Of a stretch of DNA of 55,694 nucleotides, positions 1 through 6,799 are shown piece by piece; the first letter of the stretch is position 1; every line of letters starts with the position of its first letter. Made by a program: the position numbers and the translations under genes. The stretch comes from DAISJI01 sp964559835 (lineage in GTDB: Bacteria; Acidobacteriota; Terriglobia; Terriglobales; Acidobacteriaceae): NCBI GenBank assembly GCA_964559835.1, contig CAZLJE010000032.1, positions 1 through 55,694 on the forward strand, written 5' to 3'. Under the pieces are notes generated by a model. That model was not told the DNA's origin. It did not search any database and saw only the letters and a program-made list of their open reading frames with translations.

Positions 1-206
1 TCGTCAACGGGCCGGGCGAATCGAAACACGCCAACATCGGCATCTCGCTGCCCGGAACTTTCGAAGAGCCCAAGGCGCCCGTGTTCGTGGATGGAAGATT
101 GTTTACCACATTGAAGGGCGACCACATCGTGCCCGAGTTCATCTCCATCCTGGATGAATACATTGCCTCCCATTATGCAAAGAGGGTCACAGCAGCGGTG
201 AGCTAG
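1..206 (+). CDS. ispG: 4-hydroxy-3-methylbut-2-enyl-diphosphate synthase, C-terminal fragment
   Basis: Only the last 67 residues are in the window, read from base 3 to a TAG at 204-206. The fragment opens with VNGPGESKHANIG, the conserved block that follows the last cluster-binding cysteine of IspG (GcpE). It continues with a VFVDG segment and a short helical tail, as in the family. IspG reduces methylerythritol cyclodiphosphate to HMBPP in the non-mevalonate isoprenoid pathway using a 4Fe-4S cluster. The cysteines and TIM barrel lie outside the window. A heptamer repeat begins seven bases after the stop. The family call rests on one short but characteristic motif. Confidence 0.85.
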   Translation, partial: VNGPGESKHANIGISLPGTFEEPKAPVFVDGRLFTTLKGDHIVPEFISILDEYIASHYAKRVTAAVS

Positions 207-212
207 ACAGCA

Positions 213-283
213 GGTTGTAAGTTGTAAGTTGAAGCCGGTGGGAATCGAGAGCAACTTACAGCCTAGAACTTATAACTTACAAC
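213..283. repeat. Period-7 intergenic hairpin element 1
   Basis: The left arm carries GTTGTAA twice and then GTTGAAG. The right arm carries CTTACAG, CCTAGAA, CTTATAA and CTTACAA in the same 7-base register. The arms are largely complementary around a gap of about 20 bases, so the DNA or RNA could fold into a long imperfect hairpin directly after ispG. Confidence 0.7.
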
Positions 284-296
284 TGAAGTTACGAAA

Positions 297-430
297 CCGC
301 CGCGTCACGACTTGGCAACGTGACGCGGCGGCCTGGAGGCGGTTCCCGAAGAAGTCACTCAGCGGGAACCTTGGAGGCGCCGTTTACTTTCCGCGCTGGG
401 GTAGTCGCGGGATCCTAAGCAACCGGCGTT
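297..430. ncRNA. Candidate structured RNA (three stems, strand uncertain)
   Basis: Three strong stems lie side by side. Bases 297-309 pair with 319-331 in a perfect 13-bp stem with a 9-base loop. A second stem pairs CGGTTCCCG-type arms (GGTTCCC at about 341-347 with GGGAACC at 364-370). A third, longer stem pairs CGCCG near 379-383 with CGGCG near 424-428, then TTACTT with AAGCAA and CCGCG with CGCGG, leaving a six-base bulge GATCCT. No reading frame here looks coding. On the minus strand the 13-bp stem comes last and is followed by TTTCG. On the plus strand the third stem is followed by TTTATAAAAAC. I do not recognise the family. It could be a 6S-like or acidobacterial-specific RNA, or a 3' element of ispG. 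Confidence 0.4.
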
Positions 431-613
431 TATAAAAACACTGCTCCGATGACTCGAACGATCGCGAGTCCAATTTCGTTGTTGCTGGTAAGCGGCCTAC
501 CCTGCCGCGCGGTGCCATCCTTGCACCCCATCACGCGCAACAGCGGCGCGTGCTGGGGACCCCGCTCAAACTGCCCTAAGACCTTGCAGGGCGCCCGCAG
601 CTCCGATCGGAGG

Positions 614-724
614 CTACAGACTGAGCAGGACGGCGCAACCGACAAGCCACACTGTAAACGCGGCGATGTTCAGCGCCATGCGGATGCCGGAATTATCGAT
701 GATCCAGTTGTACTTCGCGTCCAT
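614..724 (-). CDS. Small single-span membrane protein, 36 aa
   Basis: The frame starts with MDAKYNWIIDNSGIRMALN and ends in a hydrophobic stretch AAFTVWLVGCAVLLSL followed by TAG. The ATG at 724 is preceded by GGAGGAAAGCA, a strong Shine-Dalgarno at good spacing. This favours translation from here rather than from the longer upstream frame, whose extra residues are repeat-derived. One membrane segment covers about residues 19-36. No family is recognised. It stands alone between the candidate RNA and a gene-free stretch. Confidence 0.5.
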   Translation of the reverse strand: MDAKYNWIIDNSGIRMALNIAAFTVWLVGCAVLLSL

Positions 725-1031
725 TGCTTTCCTCCGATTCGGTCTGCTCATTGGACGAAGTGCGCTTGCTTTGGTTAGCACTTTGTCCTTCTGAACTGAG
801 ATACGTTGTTCGCTTCGACAAAGTTCATTCACATCTATAGACGGTCGAAGCGTCCGTTTATTACATCGTTCGCTGAACATATTGCAAAATCTCTGCCAAA
901 GCGACAGACGTTGCAAACACAAGGGTTGCTGAAAATAGAGCTGTCGCAGAATAAAACAACGTTCAGGCGTGGGATGAGACTGTCCGCAGACGGACACCGC
1001 GAACGTTAACGCGAGATTAACAAACCAAAAC
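725..1031. other. Intergenic stretch with no recognisable gene
   Basis: No convincing coding frame is seen. The only structure noted is a small perfect hairpin, TGTCCG-CAGA-CGGACA near 979-994, without a T-run. The stretch probably holds the promoter of the 36-aa protein gene on the minus strand. Confidence 0.4.
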
Positions 1032-1100
1032 CATTGCCGATTGTCGATTGATGATTGACGATTGAAACTGCGCCGCTGCGAATTCGGCAATCGGCAATGT
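1032..1100. repeat. Period-7 intergenic hairpin element 2
   Basis: Four heptamers GATTGTC, GATTGAT, GATTGAC and GATTGAA run from 1039 to 1066. The outer CATTGCCGATTG is mirrored by CAATCGGCAATG at the right end, so the ends pair. It sits just beyond the stop of the CAP-domain gene, where a terminator would be expected. Confidence 0.65.
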
Positions 1101-1108
1101 AGTTGTTT

Positions 1109-1912
1109 TCAGTACGCGACGATCACGACCCAATTCATTCCCGATTCGTACTTGGCGCTCTTGCCGAAGCACGCGCCGACAGAGATCCGTTGCACATTCG
1201 GATCGGTCGCCATTTTCATTGCGCTCGAAGGAAGTTTGGACAAGTCGGACTCGGTGTAAGCCGTCGCCGTACGCACCGTTGGCCACGTAAGCGGCGTCTG
1301 CGTGTCGAGCGCGCCCTGCTTCGCCATGCGGCACGCGAGCGTTTGCAGGCGCGGCTCGTCGCTGACGGCGACCGGCTGCATGTTCGCCTTGCGGCGCGCC
1401 TGCTGGAAAGTAGCAATGACCTGGTTGCGCGCTTCCTGCGGACTCTGCACGTCGAACTGGCGCGCAAAATCCTGTGTCACCCAGATGTTTTCGCCGACGC
1501 GCACCACGCCGATACCTACGGCGTCAAATTCCGGATTGAGGATGTTCTTGCGGTGCGGCGGCGAGTTCATCAGGCCTCGATGCGCGCCTTCCGCCGTTTG
1601 GTTGAACGCGATGTTCTCGCCGCTCAAATCGAATGACGCGCCGGCGAGCGCCAGACGCTTGTCGAACCGCGGCTCGGCGCCGACCTCGTGCGATAGCTGG
1701 TGCGCGCCGGCCATGATGCGCGAATGGGCACGCGCTGCCTTTTGCAGCGCGGGATCTTCGCGCAGCGACTTCAACCCCGCGCGAGCGCGCTCAAGATTTA
1801 CGAGCTGGAGGATTTCCTTTTCGGCATCGGAGTCGATGGCTGGAGTAGTTTGGGCGAAAGAGATACACGAGAAAAGTAGAAATACGATCGCGCAGAGTCT
1901 CACAGTTAACAT
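1109..1912 (-). CDS. Secreted CAP (SCP/PR-1) domain protein
   Basis: The chosen ATG gives 267 residues starting MLTVRLCAIVFLLFSCISFA, a clear signal peptide. A longer frame upstream is repeat-derived and unlikely to be translated. The CAP domain spans about residues 30-150: EKEILQLVNLERARAGL opens it, AHSRIMA and GENIA follow, and MNSPPHRKNIL is the family's SP.HR..IL signature. A second unassigned half of about 115 residues follows. Bacterial CAP proteins are extracellular and their biochemical role is mostly unknown. It is followed by the convergent-end repeat at 1032-1100. No obvious partner gene is adjacent. Confidence 0.8.
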   Translation of the reverse strand: MLTVRLCAIVFLLFSCISFAQTTPAIDSDAEKEILQLVNLERARAGLKSLREDPALQKAARAHSRIMAGAHQLSHEVGAEPRFDKRLALAGASFDLSGENIAFNQTAEGAHRGLMNSPPHRKNILNPEFDAVGIGVVRVGENIWVTQDFARQFDVQSPQEARNQVIATFQQARRKANMQPVAVSDEPRLQTLACRMAKQGALDTQTPLTWPTVRTATAYTESDLSKLPSSAMKMATDPNVQRISVGACFGKSAKYESGMNWVVIVAY

Positions 1913-2040
1913 CAGATGCCGTTGAAATCGAAACGACGGACAAAAGGTCCTTCGACTCGGATGCCGCTTGCGATTGCCAAAATCGGGCAATCGCTTTAGG
2001 CGGCATCCTCGCTCAGGATGACAGTTGCGGGAAAGCTTTG

Positions 2041-2733
2041 CTATCCGACGGTGATCGTCTTCAGGTTTGGGCTGATGATGAGTTTGGGCTCGGTGTATTT
2101 CTGTACGTCGTCCGGAGTCAGGCCGGGCGCGACTTCCTCGAGCACGAGACCTTTCTCCGTCACTTTGATCCATGCCATTTCGGTGGCGATAGTGTCGACC
2201 ACGCGCAGCCCGGTGATGGGGAGCGTGCAGTTCTTCAGGATCTTGGGCTTTCCTTCCCTGGTGGTGTGCTCCATGGCGACGATCAGGCGGCGCGCGCTGG
2301 CGACGAGGTCCATGGCGCCGCCCATGCCCTTGACCATTTTGCCGGGAATCATCCAGTTGGCGAGGTTCCCTTCCTCATCAACCTCCATGGCGCCGAGGAC
2401 GCTGAGGTCGATGTGGCCGCCGCGAATCATGGCGAACGATTCCGCGCTCGAGAAATATGACGTTCCGGGAATCTCGGTGACGGTTTCCTTGCCGGCATTG
2501 ATGAGGTCAGGATCTTCGGTGCCGGCAATCGGATAGGGACCAAGCCCGAGCATGCCGTTCTCGGATTGCAGGATGACTTCGACGCCCTCCGGAACGCAGT
2601 TGGCGATGAGCGTCGGCATGCCGATGCCGAGATTGACATAGAAGCCGTCGCGCAGTTCCTGGGCGACGCGCTTCACGATGCGGTCGCGCTTGGCGGTGTC
2701 TTTGCCGACTTTGGATTGCGGGGTGGTGGCCAT
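2041..2733 (-). CDS. scoB: 3-oxoacid CoA-transferase subunit B
   Basis: This 230-residue protein matches the length and motifs of the beta subunit of succinyl-CoA:3-ketoacid CoA-transferase. It has NLGIGMPTLIANCVPEGV, then SENGMLGLGPYP, in which the glutamate of SENG is the catalytic residue forming the enzyme-CoA thioester. GGHIDLSVLGAMEVD and NWMIPGKMVKGMGGAMDL follow, as in the family. The enzyme moves CoA between succinate and acetoacetate or similar acids, in ketone-body and butanoate metabolism. The alpha subunit lies just upstream on the same strand, about 108 bp away, separated by five copies of a heptamer. Confidence 0.93.
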   Translation of the reverse strand: MATTPQSKVGKDTAKRDRIVKRVAQELRDGFYVNLGIGMPTLIANCVPEGVEVILQSENGMLGLGPYPIAGTEDPDLINAGKETVTEIPGTSYFSSAESFAMIRGGHIDLSVLGAMEVDEEGNLANWMIPGKMVKGMGGAMDLVASARRLIVAMEHTTREGKPKILKNCTLPITGLRVVDTIATEMAWIKVTEKGLVLEEVAPGLTPDDVQKYTEPKLIISPNLKTITVG

Positions 2734-2745
2734 GGGTCCTCGTTC

Positions 2746-2841
<96 letters not shown>

Positions 2842-2851
<10 letters not shown>

Positions 2852-3540
2852 GTTCGTACGGTACGGCGCTCGATGCGCTTCTCGTAATTGGTGCCCTGGA
2901 AGATGCGCTTCACGTAAATGCTGGGCGTGTGGATCTCGTCGGGATGGAGTTCTCCGACCTCGACCAGTTCTTCGACTTCAGCGATCGTGATCTTCCCTGC
3001 CGTGGCGATCATCGGGTTGAAGTTGCGGGCGGTCTTGCGATAGACGAGATTGCCCCACTTGTCGCCCTTCCACGCCTTGACCAGCGCAAAATCGGCGGTG
3101 ATGCCGCGCTCCATCACGTACATGCGGCCGTTGAATTCGCGGGTTTCTTTTCCTTCGGCGACCACAGTTCCGTAGCCGGTGGGCGTGAAAAACGCGGGAA
3201 TGCCAGCGCCGCCGGCGCGAATGCGCTCCGCGAATGTCCCCTGCGGAATGAGTTCGAGGTCGAGCTTACCGGCGAGCACAAGCTCCTCGAACAGGCGGTT
3301 CTCGCCGACGTAACTCCCCTTGTGGCTGCGGATCTGGCCCTTTTGCAGGAGCAAGCCGAGTCCGAACTCGTCCACGCCCATGTTGTTGCTGATCGTGTTC
3401 AGGTCCTTGACGCCCTTGCGCACGAGCGCTGCGATGAGGTTTTCCGGGATGCCGCAGAGGCCGAAGCCACCGACGAGGATGGTGGCGCCGTCGTGGATGT
3501 CGCGGATGGCCTCGTCGGCGTTAGCGACGACTTTGTTCAT
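2842..3540 (-). CDS. scoA: 3-oxoacid CoA-transferase subunit A
   Basis: From the ATG at 3540 the product is 232 residues beginning MNKVVANADEAIRDIHDG. A longer frame starts inside a repeat and is rejected. The CoA-transferase I alpha signature ILVGGFGLCGIPENLI lies at about residues 20-35, followed by SNNMGVDEFGLGLLL and the RYMVMERGITADFALVKAWKGD-type segment near residue 150. It pairs with scoB downstream to form the heteromeric enzyme. The upstream intergenic space holds a second large heptamer hairpin, so the pair is bracketed by such elements. Confidence 0.93.
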
Positions 3541-3585
3541 AGAGGATCCAGCGTCGAGTGTGAAAACGGAGAATTCTAGCAGGCG

Positions 3586-3719
3586 GTTGTTGGTAATTGG
3601 TAATTGGTATTTGGTAATTGGTAATTGGTTGGTACGTCGTTTTTGATTATTGGTTCTTGGTTCACAGCTTCGCAATCACGAATTCGATTCGATCCAATTA
3701 CCAATTACCAACAACCAAG
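3586..3719. repeat. Period-7 intergenic hairpin element 4
   Basis: GTAATTG occurs four times with one GTATTTG variant in strict 7-base register from about 3593 to 3627. After a gap of about 60 bases, CCAATTACCAATTACC then CAACAACC provide the complementary arm. The element fills the space between scoA and the next minus-strand gene and ends two bases before that gene's stop. Confidence 0.75.
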
Positions 3720-3721
3720 TA

Positions 3722-4732
3722 CTATTTCACGTCTTTCATCGCCAGCATCGTTCCGTAATCGTTGCCGTTGGGGGCGACGGCGCGGGCAACGACGCCGCCG
3801 AAGGCGGTGCGCAGTTCGGGGAATTGCGCGAGCAGACCCTTGATGACCGCCGTATTGTCGGCGAAGGCGGCGGCGGTGTTGCTGAGATCACTCAACGCCC
3901 TGTACTTGACGATGATGTCCAGGTCGGTACCGACAGCTTCCGGGAAAATGTTGGTGACGCTGTAAGTCTTTCCACCAGCGGTGAGCGTCAGCGGAGCTTG
4001 CTGACTGGGAAGATTGGCGGGTTTCGCCGCCTGCATCTCGTCGGCGATCTTGTCGCGAGCGGGGGTGTATTCGAACGCGACCGGGCCCGCCAGGTTCCAC
4101 GCCTCGAGGAAGTACATATAGGCCGACATGTTCGCGCCCTTCTGGTGTAGGGCGCGCGCCTGCGTCAGGTACCAATTGGAATCGTGGCCGCCGATGGTTT
4201 GGGGCGAGATCGTCAATCCGGCGATCTGCCAGTTGGCTCCACTCTGTTGCAGAACGAATGTGACGTTTACAGGAGTGGCGCCGCCACTGATGGCCTCGGT
4301 GATAGCGGCGTACTTGCCGGCGGGCAGGTTGGGAATGACAAAGACAACGCGGTCAGGTGAGTTGAAGATGCCGCAATCGAATTCGGCCCTTTGTAGCGTG
4401 GCGCTGGAGTTCGAGGCATCGAGCACGAACTCGCCGGAGGTCGTCACCTGCCCTTGGAGATCTTTCTGGTGCTCGCCGATAGCGCTTTCGATCGCAGAAA
4501 AATTCGATGCGAGCGATGGGATGGCCGATGAGCGCAACCCGGCATAGTCGCCACGCTGCGCCATGGCCGCATACTGCTGGCCTGCCCGGTCGAGCGCGCT
4601 GCGGGTAGGGGCGTCCATGTCGGCCGCGGTGAAGCAGGTCTGCGCCTCAGCGGAGCCTGCAACCAGGCAGACGACGAGCAAAGAAAAACCACCGAGCCAA
4701 CGGGGGAAATGGCGGATGTTCTTCATGTCCAT
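3722..4732 (-). CDS. Secreted protein of unknown function
   Basis: Started at the ATG at 4732 (a second ATG lies two codons on), the product is 336 residues with a signal peptide containing GGFSLLVVCLVAGSAEA and cleavage near AEAQ. The mature part is soluble, alanine-rich and has no membrane span. It begins with a helical stretch (SALDRAGQQYAAMAQRGDYAGL), continues with a beta-rich middle (VVFVIPNLPAGKYAAI, NVTFVLQQSG) and ends with a helical C-terminus. I do not recognise the family. The layout suggests a periplasmic protein. It is divergent from the secretin-N-like gene at 4892. Confidence 0.65.
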   Translation of the reverse strand: MDMKNIRHFPRWLGGFSLLVVCLVAGSAEAQTCFTAADMDAPTRSALDRAGQQYAAMAQRGDYAGLRSSAIPSLASNFSAIESAIGEHQKDLQGQVTTSGEFVLDASNSSATLQRAEFDCGIFNSPDRVVFVIPNLPAGKYAAITEAISGGATPVNVTFVLQQSGANWQIAGLTISPQTIGGHDSNWYLTQARALHQKGANMSAYMYFLEAWNLAGPVAFEYTPARDKIADEMQAAKPANLPSQQAPLTLTAGGKTYSVTNIFPEAVGTDLDIIVKYRALSDLSNTAAAFADNTAVIKGLLAQFPELRTAFGGVVARAVAPNGNDYGTMLAMKDVK

Positions 4733-4891
4733 ACTCTTTGATCTATGGCTACTCGCGGTTAGATGCGTGCTACAGGCCATTCAGATGTGTTCAGGAACTC
4801 ACCTGATTCTAGTCCTATAGCAACAACCCGGGCGCCTCGGGGTTGGTGTGCTCCGGGTGTAGAATCGTCTGAGTCCTCTGTGAGTCCACCG

Positions 4892-5785
4892 ATGTTCATA
4901 CTGCGGCAAAAACTCGGCTGCGTCCTGCTAGTCACGGCGCTGGCACTTCCATGCGTGGCGCAGACGAATACGCCCAAACCTGCGCTAAAGACTGGTACGC
5001 GCGCGACCTCTCACAAGGTGCGCACCGGTATCAGCGGCAAGAAGTCGGCGGCCAAGCCTGCTCCGGAACCACCGCCGGTGGTGCAGCAGGAAGCCCCTCC
5101 ACCGCCGCCGAAGCGTCCGTTCGAGGAATCGCCGGTACCGCCGCAGGTCACCTACCAGGGCGGACAGCTCACGATCATGGCGCCGAACTCGACGCTGGCC
5201 GACATCCTGAGCGCGGTGAGGGCGCGGACCGGAACGAAGATCGAGTATCCGTCGAACGCATCGCAGGAGCGGGTGGCGCTGCAACTGGGGCCGGGGAGTC
5301 CGCGGGCTGTCCTGACGCAACTCCTGCAAGGTTCGCCGTTCGATTACATCCTGCTCGGTTCTGAGCAGGACCCGAGTGCGGTAACGCAGGTCATGCTCAT
5401 GCGACGGGAAAGCGGCACTAAGACTGCCGCAGCGTCGGGAAACATTCCGAACCAGGCGCCATCGCAGCCGGAACCCAGCGAGGGCGAGGACGCGGACAAC
5501 GAAGCAGCTCAAGAGCAGGCAGCGCAGCCACAGCCAGCGCAACCACAACCCTTGGCGCGTCCGACGCCCGGACAGGTAGTGCCCGGCCAGCCGCAGCAGA
5601 TCGGGCAGCCAGGAGCGATGCAGCAGGCGCCGGAACAGAACGCGACGGGAACACAGACCGCGACTCCCGGTCAGCCGGGCCAGCCCGGAGCACAGGACAA
5701 CGGACCGAAGACGCCGGAACAATTGCTACAGCAGCTCCAGCAGATGCAGCGGGACCAGCAGCAGAGGCAGAGACCGCCAAGATAG
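4892..5785 (+). CDS. Secreted protein with STN/secretin-N-like domain and P/Q-rich tail
   Basis: The ATG at 4892 gives 297 residues with the signal peptide MFILRQKLGCVLLVTALALP. A proline-rich linker covers about residues 45-70. A compact domain (about 78-165) reads QLTIMAPNSTLADILSAVR, then TGTKIEYPSNA and VLTQLLQGSPFDYILLG. This is the beta-alpha-beta pattern of the short N-terminal domain of secretins and TonB receptors, known as the STN domain. The last 130 residues are proline/glutamine-rich and low in complexity. It is probably periplasmic, possibly a partner of an envelope machine. The STN assignment is by pattern and is moderate. A terminator follows directly. Confidence 0.65.
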   Translation: MFILRQKLGCVLLVTALALPCVAQTNTPKPALKTGTRATSHKVRTGISGKKSAAKPAPEPPPVVQQEAPPPPPKRPFEESPVPPQVTYQGGQLTIMAPNSTLADILSAVRARTGTKIEYPSNASQERVALQLGPGSPRAVLTQLLQGSPFDYILLGSEQDPSAVTQVMLMRRESGTKTAAASGNIPNQAPSQPEPSEGEDADNEAAQEQAAQPQPAQPQPLARPTPGQVVPGQPQQIGQPGAMQQAPEQNATGTQTATPGQPGQPGAQDNGPKTPEQLLQQLQQMQRDQQQRQRPPR

Positions 5786-5795
5786 GCGCCAGGTC

Positions 5796-5816
5796 CTAGG
5801 CTGTAGGCTCTAGGAA
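5796..5816. repeat. Short period-7 array
   Basis: CTAGGCT, GTAGGCT and CTAGGAA follow one another in 7-base register between the stop at 5785 and the terminator stem at 5822. It has no clear complementary arm. Confidence 0.5.
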
Positions 5817-5821
5817 AAGCT

Positions 5822-5854
5822 AAAGCCGCTGAAGGATCAGCGGCTTTCGTCTTT
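5822..5854 (+). terminator. Rho-independent terminator
   Basis: AAAGCCGCT (5822-5830) pairs perfectly with AGCGGCTTT (5839-5847) around an 8-base loop and is followed by CGTCTTT. It ends the plus-strand gene at 4892-5785. Confidence 0.75.
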
Positions 5855-5876
5855 ATGTGGTAACTCTGAATCTGGC

Positions 5877-5918
5877 GACCGATGACTAGCGACTGAAGAC
5901 TAGCGAGTGCTGACTAAT
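5877..5918. repeat. Period-7 element 5
   Basis: GACCGAT, GACTAGC, GACTGAA, GACTAGC, GAGTGCT and GACTAAT are in strict 7-base register. The last unit includes the stop codon of the minus-strand small membrane protein. No long complementary arm is seen here. Confidence 0.65.
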
Positions 5919-6090
5919 CTCCGCCGTGCGCCTGCGGAACGGCGAGCACTGGAGCGGGCGGCAGCGGCTCGTGGCGATTGCCCATCAGATGCAGGATGCC
6001 GGTGATCAGCCCGTAGCCAAGGTAGATTCCCATGGCGAGCGCCAGCACGACCGTCAGCAGCAGTGTGAGACCCATCAGCAAGGCGTTCAA
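5914..6090 (-). CDS. Small membrane protein, 58 aa
   Basis: A TTG start at 6090 is preceded by AGGAG at seven bases, and an in-frame ATG lies five codons later. The product begins MNALLMGLTLLLTVVLALAM, has one or two hydrophobic spans over residues 3-36, and ends in a proline-rich tail (EPLPPAPVLAVPQAHGGD). No family is recognised. The good ribosome site and the clean hydrophobic pattern argue that it is real. Its stop lies inside a heptamer array. Confidence 0.5.
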   Translation of the reverse strand: MNALLMGLTLLLTVVLALAMGIYLGYGLITGILHLMGNRHEPLPPAPVLAVPQAHGGD

Positions 6091-6214
6091 GACCCACTCC
6101 TATGATGCCGAACCATTAACCCCGGATGTGCGGGGCGGTCGGCGGTATGACGGGTGGCTCCCCCGGTTATACGCGCCACTCCCCGGCAGCGCCCTAGGGC
6201 ATTCACCCTTAAAA

Positions 6215-6436
6215 CTATTTTTTCTTCTCCGCGTTCCAGATGGTGCGCGAAACCGCGCGCCCGCAGAACGGGCAGAAGTTGATCGGGTACAGGTTCGGCC
6301 GCTCTTCCGGAGACCGCACCGCGTAATCGGAATCGATCTCGTTCAGGATCCGGCCAAACATCTGCGTCAAGGGCTGGCTGAGGATGGCGTCGCCATCCAC
6401 CGCATCCCGCAACATCTCGCAGCAGTGCTCGATCAT
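6215..6436 (-). CDS. Small zinc-ribbon-like protein, 73 aa
   Basis: The product starts MIEHCCEMLRDAV and ends near its C-terminus with INFCPFCGRAVSRTIWNAEKKK. The HCC at residues 4-6 and the CPFC at about 54-57 could together bind one zinc ion. The shape (short, HCCE at the start, CPFCG at the end) resembles small uncharacterised bacterial zinc proteins. An ATG at 6436 has GGAG about ten bases upstream. The function is unknown. It is followed at its 5' side by a large heptamer hairpin. Confidence 0.6.
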   Translation of the reverse strand: MIEHCCEMLRDAVDGDAILSQPLTQMFGRILNEIDSDYAVRSPEERPNLYPINFCPFCGRAVSRTIWNAEKKK

Positions 6437-6446
6437 TTCGGGCTCC

Positions 6447-6535
6447 GGGCGTCGAGCTTTAGGCTTTGGGAAATCCGTATTCGTGACGGATTTGTGAACG
6501 CCCGAAGCCTAAGGCCTACAGCCCAACGCCCAATT
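6447..6535. repeat. Period-7 intergenic hairpin element 6
   Basis: The left arm holds GAGCTTT and AGGCTTT units. The right arm holds GCCCGAA, GCCTAAG, GCCTACA, GCCCAAC and GCCCAAT in 7-base register. The outer GGGCGT pairs with ACGCCC. An inner perfect stem AAATCCGT/ACGGATTT caps the hairpin. Confidence 0.7.
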
Positions 6536-6543
6536 TACCCTCG

Positions 6544-6573
6544 TTGACGCTCTCCGCTGTTAACAACTAAGAT
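6544..6573 (+). promoter_or_regulatory. Possible sigma-70 promoter upstream of uvrA
   Basis: TTGACG (6544-6549) and TAAGAT (6568-6573) are separated by 18 bases. The site is about 230 bp upstream of the uvrA start, with a heptamer hairpin between. This is pattern matching only. No SOS operator was recognised. Confidence 0.25.
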
Positions 6574-6676
6574 ACGGAGTACATCTCTGCTCGGGCATAG
6601 TCGAACGAATAAGGGGGTTCCGTCCATATTTCGACGGTACATGGACCTTAGGTTCGCGGGGTAGCCCGGGGCAAGA

Positions 6677-6764
6677 AATGAAGAATTCAGAATGAAGAAT
6701 GAACAACGTCACGAAGGCTGAGTGTTTTCACATTCTTCATTCTTAATTCTTAATTCTTCATTCC
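6677..6764. repeat. Period-7 intergenic hairpin element 7
   Basis: The left arm reads AATGAAG, AATTCAG, AATGAAG, AATGAAC. The right arm reads CATTCTT twice, AATTCTT twice and CATTCCG, all in 7-base register and complementary to the left arm. It lies in the uvrA leader, only 35 bp before the start codon, so if transcribed it would form a large 5'-UTR hairpin. Confidence 0.75.
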
Positions 6765-6799
6765 GGCAACGGATTGCGAATTACCGATTACGTTTTTCC

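Noticed and set aside
725..1090. 158-aa minus-strand frame upstream of the 36-aa membrane protein
   Set aside because: Its extra residues come from a heptamer repeat and AT-rich spacer. The strong ribosome site sits at the internal ATG at 724.
1913..2173. 87-residue N-terminal extension of the CAP-domain protein
   Set aside because: It lacks domain character and would bury the signal peptide that begins at the ATG at 1912.
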